A stretch of DNA of 64,000 nt from Candidatus Alistipes faecavium (GTDB lineage: Bacteria; Bacteroidota; Bacteroidia; Bacteroidales; Rikenellaceae): positions 1 through 64,000 of the forward strand of contig DWYP01000032.1 in the NCBI GenBank assembly GCA_019118605.1, in the 5' to 3' direction. The translations under genes and the position numbers were made by a program. This document shows, piece by piece, positions 31,883 to 40,286 of this stretch. Each line of letters opens with the position of its first letter. The first letter of the stretch is position 1. A model generated the notes under the pieces. The model did no database searches. It saw nothing but the letters and a program-made list of their open reading frames with translations, and was not told where the DNA came from.

Positions 31883-33688
31883 ATGAACAGAATGCTTTCA
31901 GTCGTCAAACAGCTCTTTCGGGGAGCAGCGGCCGGGGTCGTGGTGACACTGGCCGCCTGCAGCAAGTCCCCCGGTTCGGAATCGGCGCCCGTCGCGGAGC
32001 GGATCTCCGTGAGCATCGGCGTATCCTCCGGGATCGGCATCGACGTCGAAAGCCGCACGCAGATCGACGGGCAGGGCGTGAATGTCCAATGGGCCGACGG
32101 CGACCGCATCGCCCTGTGGGCCGAAGCCGCCGACGGAACGTTTGCCTTCGAAGGGAGTGCATTCGCCCTGTCGCGATTCGGAGCGTCAAAACAGGAGGCG
32201 CTGTTCCGCGGCGAGATCGACCCCATGGAGGGATCGCAGAAATACTCCTACTACGCCGTCTATCCCGTTCCGGCGTCGGTGATGAGCGCCTCCCGGGAGG
32301 TATCCTATGAAATCCCCTCCGTACAGGACGGGGCCTACCACGGCGAGTGGGACGTCATGGTCTCCGAAGCCGTCGAGAACGCCCCCGGGCTCGTCGCCGG
32401 AGACAACAGCGACGCCGTCACGCTGCATTTCCACCACCAGGTGCATCTGCTGCGCATCCGTATCCCGGAGAACCTCCTCGGCGAGGCTATCACGAAACTC
32501 ACGCTCACCTTCCCGACGGAGGTCACCGGAACGCTGACGGTCGACATCGCCGATCCGCAGGCGCAGCCGCAGATCAGCGGCTCGCAGAGCGTGACGCTGG
32601 AGTTCGCCGAGCCGAAGAATGCCGGCGACGTGGTCTTCGCCACCATCGCACCCGTGACGCTCACGGAGGACGACCAGATCGGAATCGTCGCCACGGGATC
32701 CATCTACGAGTCGCAGACCCGCACCTTCCCGGGCAAGGACTTCCGGCCCGGGCACACCACCCCCATTGCCTACACGGTTCCCGAGGCGGAGAAGATCCTC
32801 GGCACGATGCTGCGTTTCTCGCTCCACGACACGGGCGAGGCGACCCTCGGCGAAACAGTCCAGAGGGTATGGCTCGAGGCCGACGGCGTAGCCTTCGACG
32901 AGGGTTCCGCGGCGAAGCCCTTCACGGTCAATGCCGAGGGGCAGTACGAAATCCTGCTGCCCAACGGTTCGGAGATCCCCGGGCAGCTGAACGCCGCCGG
33001 AGCGCTGACGGTCTGCTACGACTCGGAGCACGCCACCGTCACGAAACGGCTCGCGCTGCCGACGATCAACACCCAGGCCGTGAACGAGATCGCCCTGCCC
33101 GACGTTCCCTACCTCTTCGAGGAGGACTTCAGCGGCGCCTCGGCACAGGACTATACCAGCTCGACGGACGAACTCTCCGGCATCGGCCTGCCCGGATGGG
33201 GTGCCAGCCGCTACGAAGTACAACCCGGACGCGCCGCCTTCTATATGTACGTAGGAACGAGTACTTCGAGTATCGACAACCGTCGGGGCCGCATGGACAC
33301 CCCCTTCCTGCCGATCAAGGAGGGTGCCTCGGTCAACATCAAGGTCTCGTACAACATCGGAGCTCCGATTGTCTCCGGAACCCTCTCGTCCAAATGGAAC
33401 ATCACTTGCCAGTTCGGCGTCCAGACAGACTCCGACGGGGCCATCTCCGGAGACGATGCGATGAGCCGTGTTCTGGAGACCTACATCCCCGCAGAGGGAG
33501 GAGATTTCACCGGCACGCTGCCGCAATCAGTTACCGATTACCCGATTACCGGCGCAACGGGAAAGACCCGTCTGACATGGCGCGCATCCGAATATCAAAA
33601 AATAAGCGGCAGCTCCTGGAGCGTACTTACCGCCAAATCCTTCTACGTCTACCTCGACGATATCCGCGTTTCGATCGTCAGCCAATAA
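31883..33688 (+). CDS. fimbrillin-like lipoprotein with C-terminal jelly-roll domain
   Basis: A 601-residue surface lipoprotein, first gene of the cluster. The lipobox is LAAC (C26). The N-terminal half has a fimbrillin-type start, ISVSIGVSSGIGIDVESRTQ, with Arg58 in the place where fimbrillins carry TRA, then VNVQWADGDRIALWA and YSYYAVYP, standard in Bacteroidetes fimbrillin (Mfa-like) proteins. A jelly-roll-like C-terminal domain (about 410-600) starts PYLFEEDFSG and ends KSFYVYLDDIRVSI, recalling carbohydrate-binding or PCMD-like folds. A second ATG at 31892 is a possible start. The role is probably structural or adhesive. Confidence 0.75.
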   Translation: MNRMLSVVKQLFRGAAAGVVVTLAACSKSPGSESAPVAERISVSIGVSSGIGIDVESRTQIDGQGVNVQWADGDRIALWAEAADGTFAFEGSAFALSRFGASKQEALFRGEIDPMEGSQKYSYYAVYPVPASVMSASREVSYEIPSVQDGAYHGEWDVMVSEAVENAPGLVAGDNSDAVTLHFHHQVHLLRIRIPENLLGEAITKLTLTFPTEVTGTLTVDIADPQAQPQISGSQSVTLEFAEPKNAGDVVFATIAPVTLTEDDQIGIVATGSIYESQTRTFPGKDFRPGHTTPIAYTVPEAEKILGTMLRFSLHDTGEATLGETVQRVWLEADGVAFDEGSAAKPFTVNAEGQYEILLPNGSEIPGQLNAAGALTVCYDSEHATVTKRLALPTINTQAVNEIALPDVPYLFEEDFSGASAQDYTSSTDELSGIGLPGWGASRYEVQPGRAAFYMYVGTSTSSIDNRRGRMDTPFLPIKEGASVNIKVSYNIGAPIVSGTLSSKWNITCQFGVQTDSDGAISGDDAMSRVLETYIPAEGGDFTGTLPQSVTDYPITGATGKTRLTWRASEYQKISGSSWSVLTAKSFYVYLDDIRVSIVSQ

Positions 33689-33708
33689 CCACCGAGAAAG
33701 ACAAAAAC

Positions 33709-33752
33709 AGTCAAACAAAAAACAAAAGACAAACAAAAGACAAACAAAAAAT
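33709..33752. repeat. 11-bp A-rich tandem repeat in the leader of the second cluster gene
   Basis: AAACAAAAGAC at 33720 and 33731, with partial units on both sides. It lies between two genes of the cluster and ends about 10 bases before the ATG. A-rich leaders favour translation in this phylum, which does not depend on Shine-Dalgarno pairing. Confidence 0.75.
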
Positions 33753-33761
33753 CATAAAACC

Positions 33762-34571
33762 ATGAAACAATTTATCCTATTCCTGGCCCTGGCAACTGCC
33801 CTCGGAGCCGGTTCGTGCGCCGATGACGCCATGAACCTCTCCCCGAAGGACGGCTACGGCCACATCCGGCTCCGCGGATCGGCCGACGTGCAGGTCGAAA
33901 CCCGCGCCACACGCGCCGAGCTCGACCTCTCGACCATCGGCGTGACCGCCCCGGCCCCCGGAGACTTCGCCCTGAAGCTCACATGCCCCGACCCGGAGTT
34001 CAGCAAGCAGTGGCCCACGATCGACGCCTTCAACGCCGAGGACGAACTCTACAAGGCCGGCGTCTACACGGCTGTCGTATCGTACGGATCGCCCGACGAG
34101 GAGGGCACCGACAAACCCTATTACTACGGAACCCAGGAGGTGACGGTCATCGCCACGCAGACGGCTACCGCGCAGATCAACGCCTCGATCGCCAACTCGC
34201 TGGCCGAGATCCGCACGACGGCGGCCTTCGACCAGTATTTCCACGACGCCGCCTTCACGCTCCGGACCGCCTCGGGCAACGAGTTCACCTTCACGCCCAA
34301 GTCGGACGTCACGGCTGTCCCGGTCTTCGTCAAGGCCGCCACGAAGCTCACCGTAACGGGCACGGCCCGGCGCCAGAGCCAGACCGGCGAGGATGAGGGC
34401 CCGGAGGTTGCCTTCGCGGAGCAGGCCCTGGAGCAGACCGTCGCCCGCACGCGGCACATCTTTACGTTCGACGCCGCGGACGCCGGGAGCGCAACGCTCC
34501 ATATCACCCTCGACGAGAACGAAGAGATCACCGTATCGGTGGACGTCGAACTGAACGAAAACGCCGAATAA
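33762..34571 (+). CDS. DUF4493 lipoprotein 1
   Basis: A 269-residue lipoprotein. The signal peptide ends GAGSC (C19), followed by acidic ADDA, a pattern that in this phylum favours export to the cell surface. Residues 47-52 read TRATRA, the Arg site seen in fimbrillins. The DUF4493 body contains PYYYGTQEVTVIATQTATAQI and a C-terminal strand ITVSVDVELNE. The family has no known activity. The next gene begins 15 bases after the stop. Confidence 0.78.
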   Translation: MKQFILFLALATALGAGSCADDAMNLSPKDGYGHIRLRGSADVQVETRATRAELDLSTIGVTAPAPGDFALKLTCPDPEFSKQWPTIDAFNAEDELYKAGVYTAVVSYGSPDEEGTDKPYYYGTQEVTVIATQTATAQINASIANSLAEIRTTAAFDQYFHDAAFTLRTASGNEFTFTPKSDVTAVPVFVKAATKLTVTGTARRQSQTGEDEGPEVAFAEQALEQTVARTRHIFTFDAADAGSATLHITLDENEEITVSVDVELNENAE

Positions 34572-34586
34572 AAACACCCCACAGAC

Positions 34587-36302
34587 ATGAAACATTTCAA
34601 TCCGCTATATGCCCTGCTGCTTCTGGCAGGGATCGCCGCCGGATGCGTCAACGAGAAACCCTCGTACGGCACCGACGACACCACCCCGGCCACCGAAATC
34701 GGATACATCGACCTGAACGGACTGGCTCCGCAGGTGCTGCTCGACAGCGAGGTCAACCCGCTGCCGATCGTCAAGAATTCGGCAACCCGCGCCGTCACCG
34801 AGGCCGGAGGCGAGTACATCGTCCGGATCTACAACTCCTCGAACGAGGCCGTGCTCGACACCACCTACGGAGAGCTGCAGTCGCAGCTCACCGACGGACC
34901 CGACCGGAACCTCCTGGCCCTGCCCACGGGAAACTACCGGCTCTACGTCTGCTCGCACGCCGACGAGGCAATCAAGGACGTGGAGTGGGAGGATCCCGTC
35001 TACGGCACCGAGTACGAATTCTCGATCCAGCGCGCGCACACCTCCGACAACCCGCAGACCATCGACGACAACATCATCTGCAAGCTCTCGAACATCAAGG
35101 TCACGGTAACGATGTCGGCCGATCTGGCCGAGGTGCTCAGCGACGACACCCAGTCGACCGTTTCGCTGAACGAGGTCTCGACGGTCTTTTCGAAGACCGA
35201 GAGCCGTCCGGCCTTCTTCCGCCCGCAGGCCGGGGACGGGAACGGCGACACGCTCCAGTTCCTCCTCACCGGGCAGAAAGACGGGAAGCCCGTGCAGCTG
35301 AACAAGACCATCACGGGCGTCAAGGCCGGGCAGTGGCGCAAGATCTCCCTTTCGATCGTCTACTCGGAGACGGGCGAGATCGAAATCGGCGTCACGGTGA
35401 ACAACTTCGTGCAGGACGAGGAGATTCCCGTCAACAGCACGGAGTCGATGTGGGAGCCTGTTCTCGACGAGCCGAGCGGACTTCCGGAGCTGATATGGCC
35501 CGACCACGAGCTTTCGGAGGGCGTATCGGTGAGCGACGCGATGTACGATCAGTCGGGCGAGTTCACCGGCACGGCTCCCGTGCTGACGCTCAACGCCCCG
35601 AACGCCATCCAGTCGGTGCTGGCGACGCTCACGACCGACAACGCCGCCTTCCGCAGCGAGGTCATCGAATCGGGAGGCCTGACGGATGTCGACCTCTGCG
35701 GCACGATCTCGCGCCTGAATCCGTTCCGCACGCTGCAGCTCACGGCGGGGGCAACCGAAAGCACGCTCGACCTGAGCAGCATCATGTGGATCTTCTACGG
35801 CTACAGCGGCAAGCACACCCTGACGTTCCACATGACCGACGCCAAGGGACAGGACGCCGAAGCGTCGCTGACCTTCACCTACACGGGCGGAGGCGCGGCG
35901 GAAGCTCCCACGATCGTATGGCTTCAGGGGAACATCGACGAGCCGCAGACCGTCACCGACGGCTTGGAGATCGACATCGATGTCGCGGCTTCCGCAGGGA
36001 TCAAAAACTTCGTCATCACGATCAATTCCGAGGCGCTCGCTCCGGCATTGGCCGACATGAAACTTGACAAGCCCTTCGACCTCTGCAACGTAACAGATCC
36101 GGAGCAGGCCGAATACCTGACCACGTTCGGATTCCCGATCAATGAGGCAGTCAAGGGAACGTCCTCGCAGTCCATCTCCATCACCCCGTTCGTCTCCCTG
36201 CTGAAGAATTTCTCGGGCACGCATGCCTTCGAACTCTCCGTAACCGACAATAACGGAAGCAACGTAACCAAGACCCTGACCCTGATTGTTGAAGGCGAAT
36301 AA
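34587..36302 (+). CDS. DUF4493 lipoprotein 2
   Basis: A 571-residue lipoprotein with lipobox IAAGC (C20). ATRA lies at 66-69, followed by the classical DUF4493 run: EYIVRIYNSSNEAVLDTTYGE, LPTGNYRLYVCSHAD, then CKLSNIKVTVTMSADL. The second half (about 290-570) consists of Ig-like strands (TLNAPNAIQSVLATLTT, SLTFTYTGGG, HAFELSVTDNNGSN) and looks like two or three beta-sandwich repeats. No catalytic motif is seen. It is probably a structural surface component co-expressed with its neighbours (12 bases to the next gene). Confidence 0.8.
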   Translation: MKHFNPLYALLLLAGIAAGCVNEKPSYGTDDTTPATEIGYIDLNGLAPQVLLDSEVNPLPIVKNSATRAVTEAGGEYIVRIYNSSNEAVLDTTYGELQSQLTDGPDRNLLALPTGNYRLYVCSHADEAIKDVEWEDPVYGTEYEFSIQRAHTSDNPQTIDDNIICKLSNIKVTVTMSADLAEVLSDDTQSTVSLNEVSTVFSKTESRPAFFRPQAGDGNGDTLQFLLTGQKDGKPVQLNKTITGVKAGQWRKISLSIVYSETGEIEIGVTVNNFVQDEEIPVNSTESMWEPVLDEPSGLPELIWPDHELSEGVSVSDAMYDQSGEFTGTAPVLTLNAPNAIQSVLATLTTDNAAFRSEVIESGGLTDVDLCGTISRLNPFRTLQLTAGATESTLDLSSIMWIFYGYSGKHTLTFHMTDAKGQDAEASLTFTYTGGGAAEAPTIVWLQGNIDEPQTVTDGLEIDIDVAASAGIKNFVITINSEALAPALADMKLDKPFDLCNVTDPEQAEYLTTFGFPINEAVKGTSSQSISITPFVSLLKNFSGTHAFELSVTDNNGSNVTKTLTLIVEGE

Positions 36303-36314
36303 ACACTTACGAAA

Positions 36315-38462
36315 ATGAAAAGACAAACCCTATATACAGCCGCTGCCCTGGCCCTGACCGCCGGGGTGCTGGCCGGCTGCTCGAAAAACGACATCGACAC
36401 CGGCAGCCAGACCGGAACCGGAACGGTTGCCCTGCACGTCTCGGCAACACGCGCCGGAGACGACTCCGCAGCCTCCTCGGCATACGATCCCCTCGCCTTC
36501 CAGTCGATCCGGATCTACAACGCCTCGGACGAGCTGCTCCGCCACTACACGGCAACCTCGCTGCCCGAGCGCCTCGAACTGCTCGCAGGCAATTACAGCG
36601 TCGGCGTGGAGGTCGGCGAACAGGTGCCCGCCTCGTTCGAGAAGAAATACTACGTCGGGAAACAGTCCTTCACCGTCACGGCCGGGCAGACCGCAGGCGT
36701 GGAGGTGAAGTGCACCCGCCAGAACGTCATGGCGAAGGTCGCCTTCGACGCCTCGATCGCCGAGAAGTTCGGAACCGCCGTGAAGGTATGGGTCGCAGCC
36801 GCGGCCCCGGAGCAGTCCGCGGAGCTGGGCAAGGGGTCGCTCGACGAGCTGACCTTCACCGAGGCCGCAAACGGCTACTTCATGCTCCCCGAGGACGTCA
36901 CGACGCTGGTCTACAAGTTCGAGGGCACGCACTCCGACCCCACGGTAGGCAACAACGGCCTCATCACCCGCGAAGGCAGCCTGGCAGGCGTTTCGGCAGG
37001 CGCCAACTGCTCGATGACCTTCCGCTACTCGGAGGACGCCCCCGGATACATCGAGTGCTTCACCATCCAGGTGGACGACACGACCGAGGATTTCACGGAC
37101 GACATCGTATGGACCGACATCTCGATCACCGGAGACGGATTCAACGTCGAGGAGCAGCAGGACTACATTCCCGGGAAATCCGCAGCCGTCACCTACCAGA
37201 TCTCGAACCTCACGCCCATCCGCGACGTCATGCTCTATGCCGGAGACGAAACGTACGACCTGCTCGACAACTCCTATCCGGGCATCTCCGTCGACAAGAC
37301 CAACGACCGGGAGATGAAGGTCTCGCTCAGCGACGACTTCTTCACCGCGCTGGGCGGCGGCGCACAGTCGCTGCGTCTGCGCGTACGCGACACCTCGAAC
37401 GGCGAGCTCTCGCGCACCACGCCCTTCCGCGTGCAGGGGCTGCTGCCCGTCGGGGCTTCGGACTGCGACCTGTGGTTCAACCGCGTGACGCTCAAGGCCC
37501 TGATTCTCGACCCGGAGGCTTCGGACGTTACTTTCAAGCTCGGGGAGAAGAGCGCCGCCGGCGTGGCCGGGGAAGAGGGCGTCTACACGGCGACCTTCGA
37601 ACCCGAATGGATGCAGACCACCAACTCGGAGAACAGCTCCTACCCCTCCTACTACCTGCCGGAAGCCGGTACGGGCGTATTTGCCGGGGAGGAATACACC
37701 TGTGAACTGACAGCCGGAAGTTTCTCTTCTTCCATCTCCTTCTCGACTCCCGCAGGAGATGCAATCCCCGGAGGCGACATGGAGGGCAGCCTGAGTTGCT
37801 TCACCACCGACAACAAGACTACAACCACATGGGGAAGCGGCAACAACACGATGAAAAAGAACCTCTGCAACGCCGGAAGTTTCACCGGCATGGGAGGCAG
37901 CCAGTGCGCCAAACTCTCGGCATCCGAGACTGCGGGAGTGCTGGCTTCCGGAAACCTCTTCACTGGAATTTTCAGCATGGATGGTTTAACCACCGGAATG
38001 GTAGGCTTTGGGCAGAAATACAACTACACGGCACGTCCCAAATCGCTGAAGTTCAAATACCATGCAACAATCGGAGCCGTAGACATCAACAAGTACGGAA
38101 CCATTCAGACCGGCGAGCAGGATATTTCGACCATCTATGTGGCCATTGTCGACTGGTCGGCACGCCACGTCGTCACCTCGGGAATGAGCGCACCGACGGG
38201 CACCTGGGATCCCGCGGCGCAGACCACGCTCGAAGGATCGGGCGCCATCATCGCCTACGGCATCATGGACATCACCTCGACGACCTCCGGCGACGCAATG
38301 GTCGAGGGTGAGATTCCCCTGCGCTACTTCTCGACCGACACCGCAGCCCCCGCAGGCAACTACACCCTGGTCATCAGCTGCGCGACGAGCAAGTACGGAG
38401 ACTACATGAACGGCTGCTCAACGAACGTCCTCTACGTCGACGACTTCACGTGGGGATATTAG
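36315..38462 (+). CDS. DUF4493-PCMD lipoprotein
   Basis: A 715-residue lipoprotein joining three parts. The lipobox LAGC has C22 followed by SKNDID. ATRA at 44-47 opens the DUF4493 domain (to about 270: LLAGNYSVGVEVGE, KKYYVGKQSFTVTAGQTAG). An Ig-like middle region follows. The C-terminal PCMD domain (about 480-715) runs from GDAIPGGDMEG through WGSGNNT and ASGNLFTG to NVLYVDDFTWGY. PCMD was named for putative carbohydrate metabolism; its fold suggests glycan binding, but its function is unproven. The PCMD half closely resembles that of the last gene in the cluster. Confidence 0.85.
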   Translation: MKRQTLYTAAALALTAGVLAGCSKNDIDTGSQTGTGTVALHVSATRAGDDSAASSAYDPLAFQSIRIYNASDELLRHYTATSLPERLELLAGNYSVGVEVGEQVPASFEKKYYVGKQSFTVTAGQTAGVEVKCTRQNVMAKVAFDASIAEKFGTAVKVWVAAAAPEQSAELGKGSLDELTFTEAANGYFMLPEDVTTLVYKFEGTHSDPTVGNNGLITREGSLAGVSAGANCSMTFRYSEDAPGYIECFTIQVDDTTEDFTDDIVWTDISITGDGFNVEEQQDYIPGKSAAVTYQISNLTPIRDVMLYAGDETYDLLDNSYPGISVDKTNDREMKVSLSDDFFTALGGGAQSLRLRVRDTSNGELSRTTPFRVQGLLPVGASDCDLWFNRVTLKALILDPEASDVTFKLGEKSAAGVAGEEGVYTATFEPEWMQTTNSENSSYPSYYLPEAGTGVFAGEEYTCELTAGSFSSSISFSTPAGDAIPGGDMEGSLSCFTTDNKTTTTWGSGNNTMKKNLCNAGSFTGMGGSQCAKLSASETAGVLASGNLFTGIFSMDGLTTGMVGFGQKYNYTARPKSLKFKYHATIGAVDINKYGTIQTGEQDISTIYVAIVDWSARHVVTSGMSAPTGTWDPAAQTTLEGSGAIIAYGIMDITSTTSGDAMVEGEIPLRYFSTDTAAPAGNYTLVISCATSKYGDYMNGCSTNVLYVDDFTWGY

Positions 38463-38534
38463 TCCGCCTGCGGCCGAACCCCCGAACCGCCGAAAAAGAG
38501 AAAAACGCAAACTGAAAAGCATCCCGACCGAGCC

Positions 38535-39395
38535 ATGCGGCGCATCATCATCTGCATCACGACAACGCTTCTGGGCCTCTGCCCGGCAGCGCTGTCGCAT
38601 GCTCAGGAAAAGAACTCCCGGAGCGACACCTTCGCGGCCGCCCCGGCCGGCAACGCATCGGCAAAGGCCGCAACGGCCACGGCCGATTCCGTCGCGCAGC
38701 CGCTGACGATCAACCAGCGGCGCGAACGCCGCGGTCTGACCGACCGCCACACGCTTTTCGTGCCCAAGGGGCAGTGGATCTTCGGCGGTACGGCCTCCTA
38801 CTCGACGCACACGAACGACAACTACCGCCTGCTGATCGTCGACCAGATCAACTCCCGGGGCTACACCTTCCAGATCAGCCCCATGATCGCCTACTCGCTG
38901 CGCGACAACATGGCCGTCGGCGCCCGCTTCATCTATTCGCGGACGCTGCTCAAACTCGACAACGCCCGGCTGAAGTTCGGAGACGACGAATCGGGCATCG
39001 AACTCGCGGCAAAGGACTTCTACACGCTGCGGCACACCTACACCCCGGCGCTGATCTGGAGGCAGTACATCCCCCTGGGACGCAACAAACGCTTCGCGCT
39101 TTTCAACGAAACATCCCTCTCGGCAGGCGCCTCGCAGAGCAAGTTCGCAAAGGACTCGCCCGTGAAGGGAACCTATCAGACCGGATTTGAAATCGGTGTC
39201 GGCATCTCGCCGGGCATCGTGGCCTTCGCGACCAACAACATGGCCGTGGAAGTGAACGTCGGCGTCATGGGTATCAACTACAGCCACGTCAAACAGGTGC
39301 ACAACCAGGTGCACGAAGGAGACCTCAAGACCAGCATGATGAACTTCAAGGTCAATATCTTCTCCGTGGGTCTGAGCATGTCGTTCTACCTTTGA
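38535..39395 (+). CDS. outer-membrane beta-barrel protein A
   Basis: A 286-residue exported protein. The signal peptide ends LSHAQ (about 24), then an Ala/Thr-rich linker (about 30-58). From GQWIFGGTASYSTH onward alternating strands suggest 8-12 beta strands, ending ...VGLSMSFYL with a terminal aromatic-containing strand as required for barrel insertion. It is paralogous to the following gene in length and strand order (GTASYST, SLRDNMAVGARFIYSR). Position among lipoproteins suggests a pore, anchor or receptor for them. Confidence 0.75.
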   Translation: MRRIIICITTTLLGLCPAALSHAQEKNSRSDTFAAAPAGNASAKAATATADSVAQPLTINQRRERRGLTDRHTLFVPKGQWIFGGTASYSTHTNDNYRLLIVDQINSRGYTFQISPMIAYSLRDNMAVGARFIYSRTLLKLDNARLKFGDDESGIELAAKDFYTLRHTYTPALIWRQYIPLGRNKRFALFNETSLSAGASQSKFAKDSPVKGTYQTGFEIGVGISPGIVAFATNNMAVEVNVGVMGINYSHVKQVHNQVHEGDLKTSMMNFKVNIFSVGLSMSFYL

Positions 39396-39408
39396 AAATC
39401 CGGAACCC

Positions 39409-40275
39409 ATGAAACGACTCCTCCTTGCACTCCTCGCAGCCGCGGCCCTCGGCGTTCCGACCCTCCCGGTTTTCGGATCCGGGATTCCGCGCGACAGCCT
39501 GCCGAAAAACAGCGCCGCACAACAGACTGCAGCCGCCGAAGAGGCTCCGGAACCCGTGCGGCAGCGGTTCCTCCCCACACGCCGACGCATGGACCGCGAA
39601 ATCGACAAGATAAAATACGCCTACCGCGGAGAGATCATGCTCGGAACCACGGCATCCTACGGCACCCTCTCGACCGACGAGGCCGACATCTGGACACTCG
39701 TGTCGAACATCACCGCCGAAGGGGCCGTCGCCAGCGTGAAGCCCTTCGTGGGATACTTCTACCGCGACAACCGCTGCATCGGCGTACGCTTCGGATACCA
39801 GCACATGAGCGGCAAGATCCAGAATGCCGAATACGACCTCGGAGCCTCGAACAACATCTCCGGGGCGATCCCCTACTTCGACATGAAGAGCAACAGCTAT
39901 TCGTTCGGACTCTTCCACCGCTCCTATGCCGGACTTGACCCCGCGGGACGCATCGGACTCTTCGCCGAATTCGAGTTCCTGGTGACCTGCGGCACGGCAG
40001 ACTTCGTCTTCGACGATCCGGCCAGCCGCACCTACAGCGACAACATGCAGCTCAAACTCGCCTTCAACCCCGGAGCCGCAGTCTACATCTTCCCGAACGT
40101 CTGCGCGACGATCTCCTTCGGGCTGGGCGGCATCCAGTACAATACGGTCACACAGAAAAACCAGGCCGGAGAGAAGATCGGCTCGCGCGAGACCTCGAAG
40201 ATGCGCTTCCGCCTCAATCTCCTGGCCATCAACTTCGGCATGAACATCCACCTGTGGGATCACAAAAAGAAATAG
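39409..40275 (+). CDS. outer-membrane beta-barrel protein B
   Basis: A 288-residue paralogue of the preceding protein, starting 13 bases after it. A signal peptide (about 1-24) and an Ala/Glu-rich linker precede GEIMLGTTASYGTL, then FYRDNRCIGVRFGYQHM, aligned by eye with the neighbour's GGTASYSTH and SLRDNMAVGARFIYSR. Strands continue to NFGMNIHLW, with a short basic DHKKK tail. Function unknown. The stop lies 11 bases before the last cluster gene. Confidence 0.75.
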   Translation: MKRLLLALLAAAALGVPTLPVFGSGIPRDSLPKNSAAQQTAAAEEAPEPVRQRFLPTRRRMDREIDKIKYAYRGEIMLGTTASYGTLSTDEADIWTLVSNITAEGAVASVKPFVGYFYRDNRCIGVRFGYQHMSGKIQNAEYDLGASNNISGAIPYFDMKSNSYSFGLFHRSYAGLDPAGRIGLFAEFEFLVTCGTADFVFDDPASRTYSDNMQLKLAFNPGAAVYIFPNVCATISFGLGGIQYNTVTQKNQAGEKIGSRETSKMRFRLNLLAINFGMNIHLWDHKKK

Positions 40276-40286
40276 CCGCACGCGCC

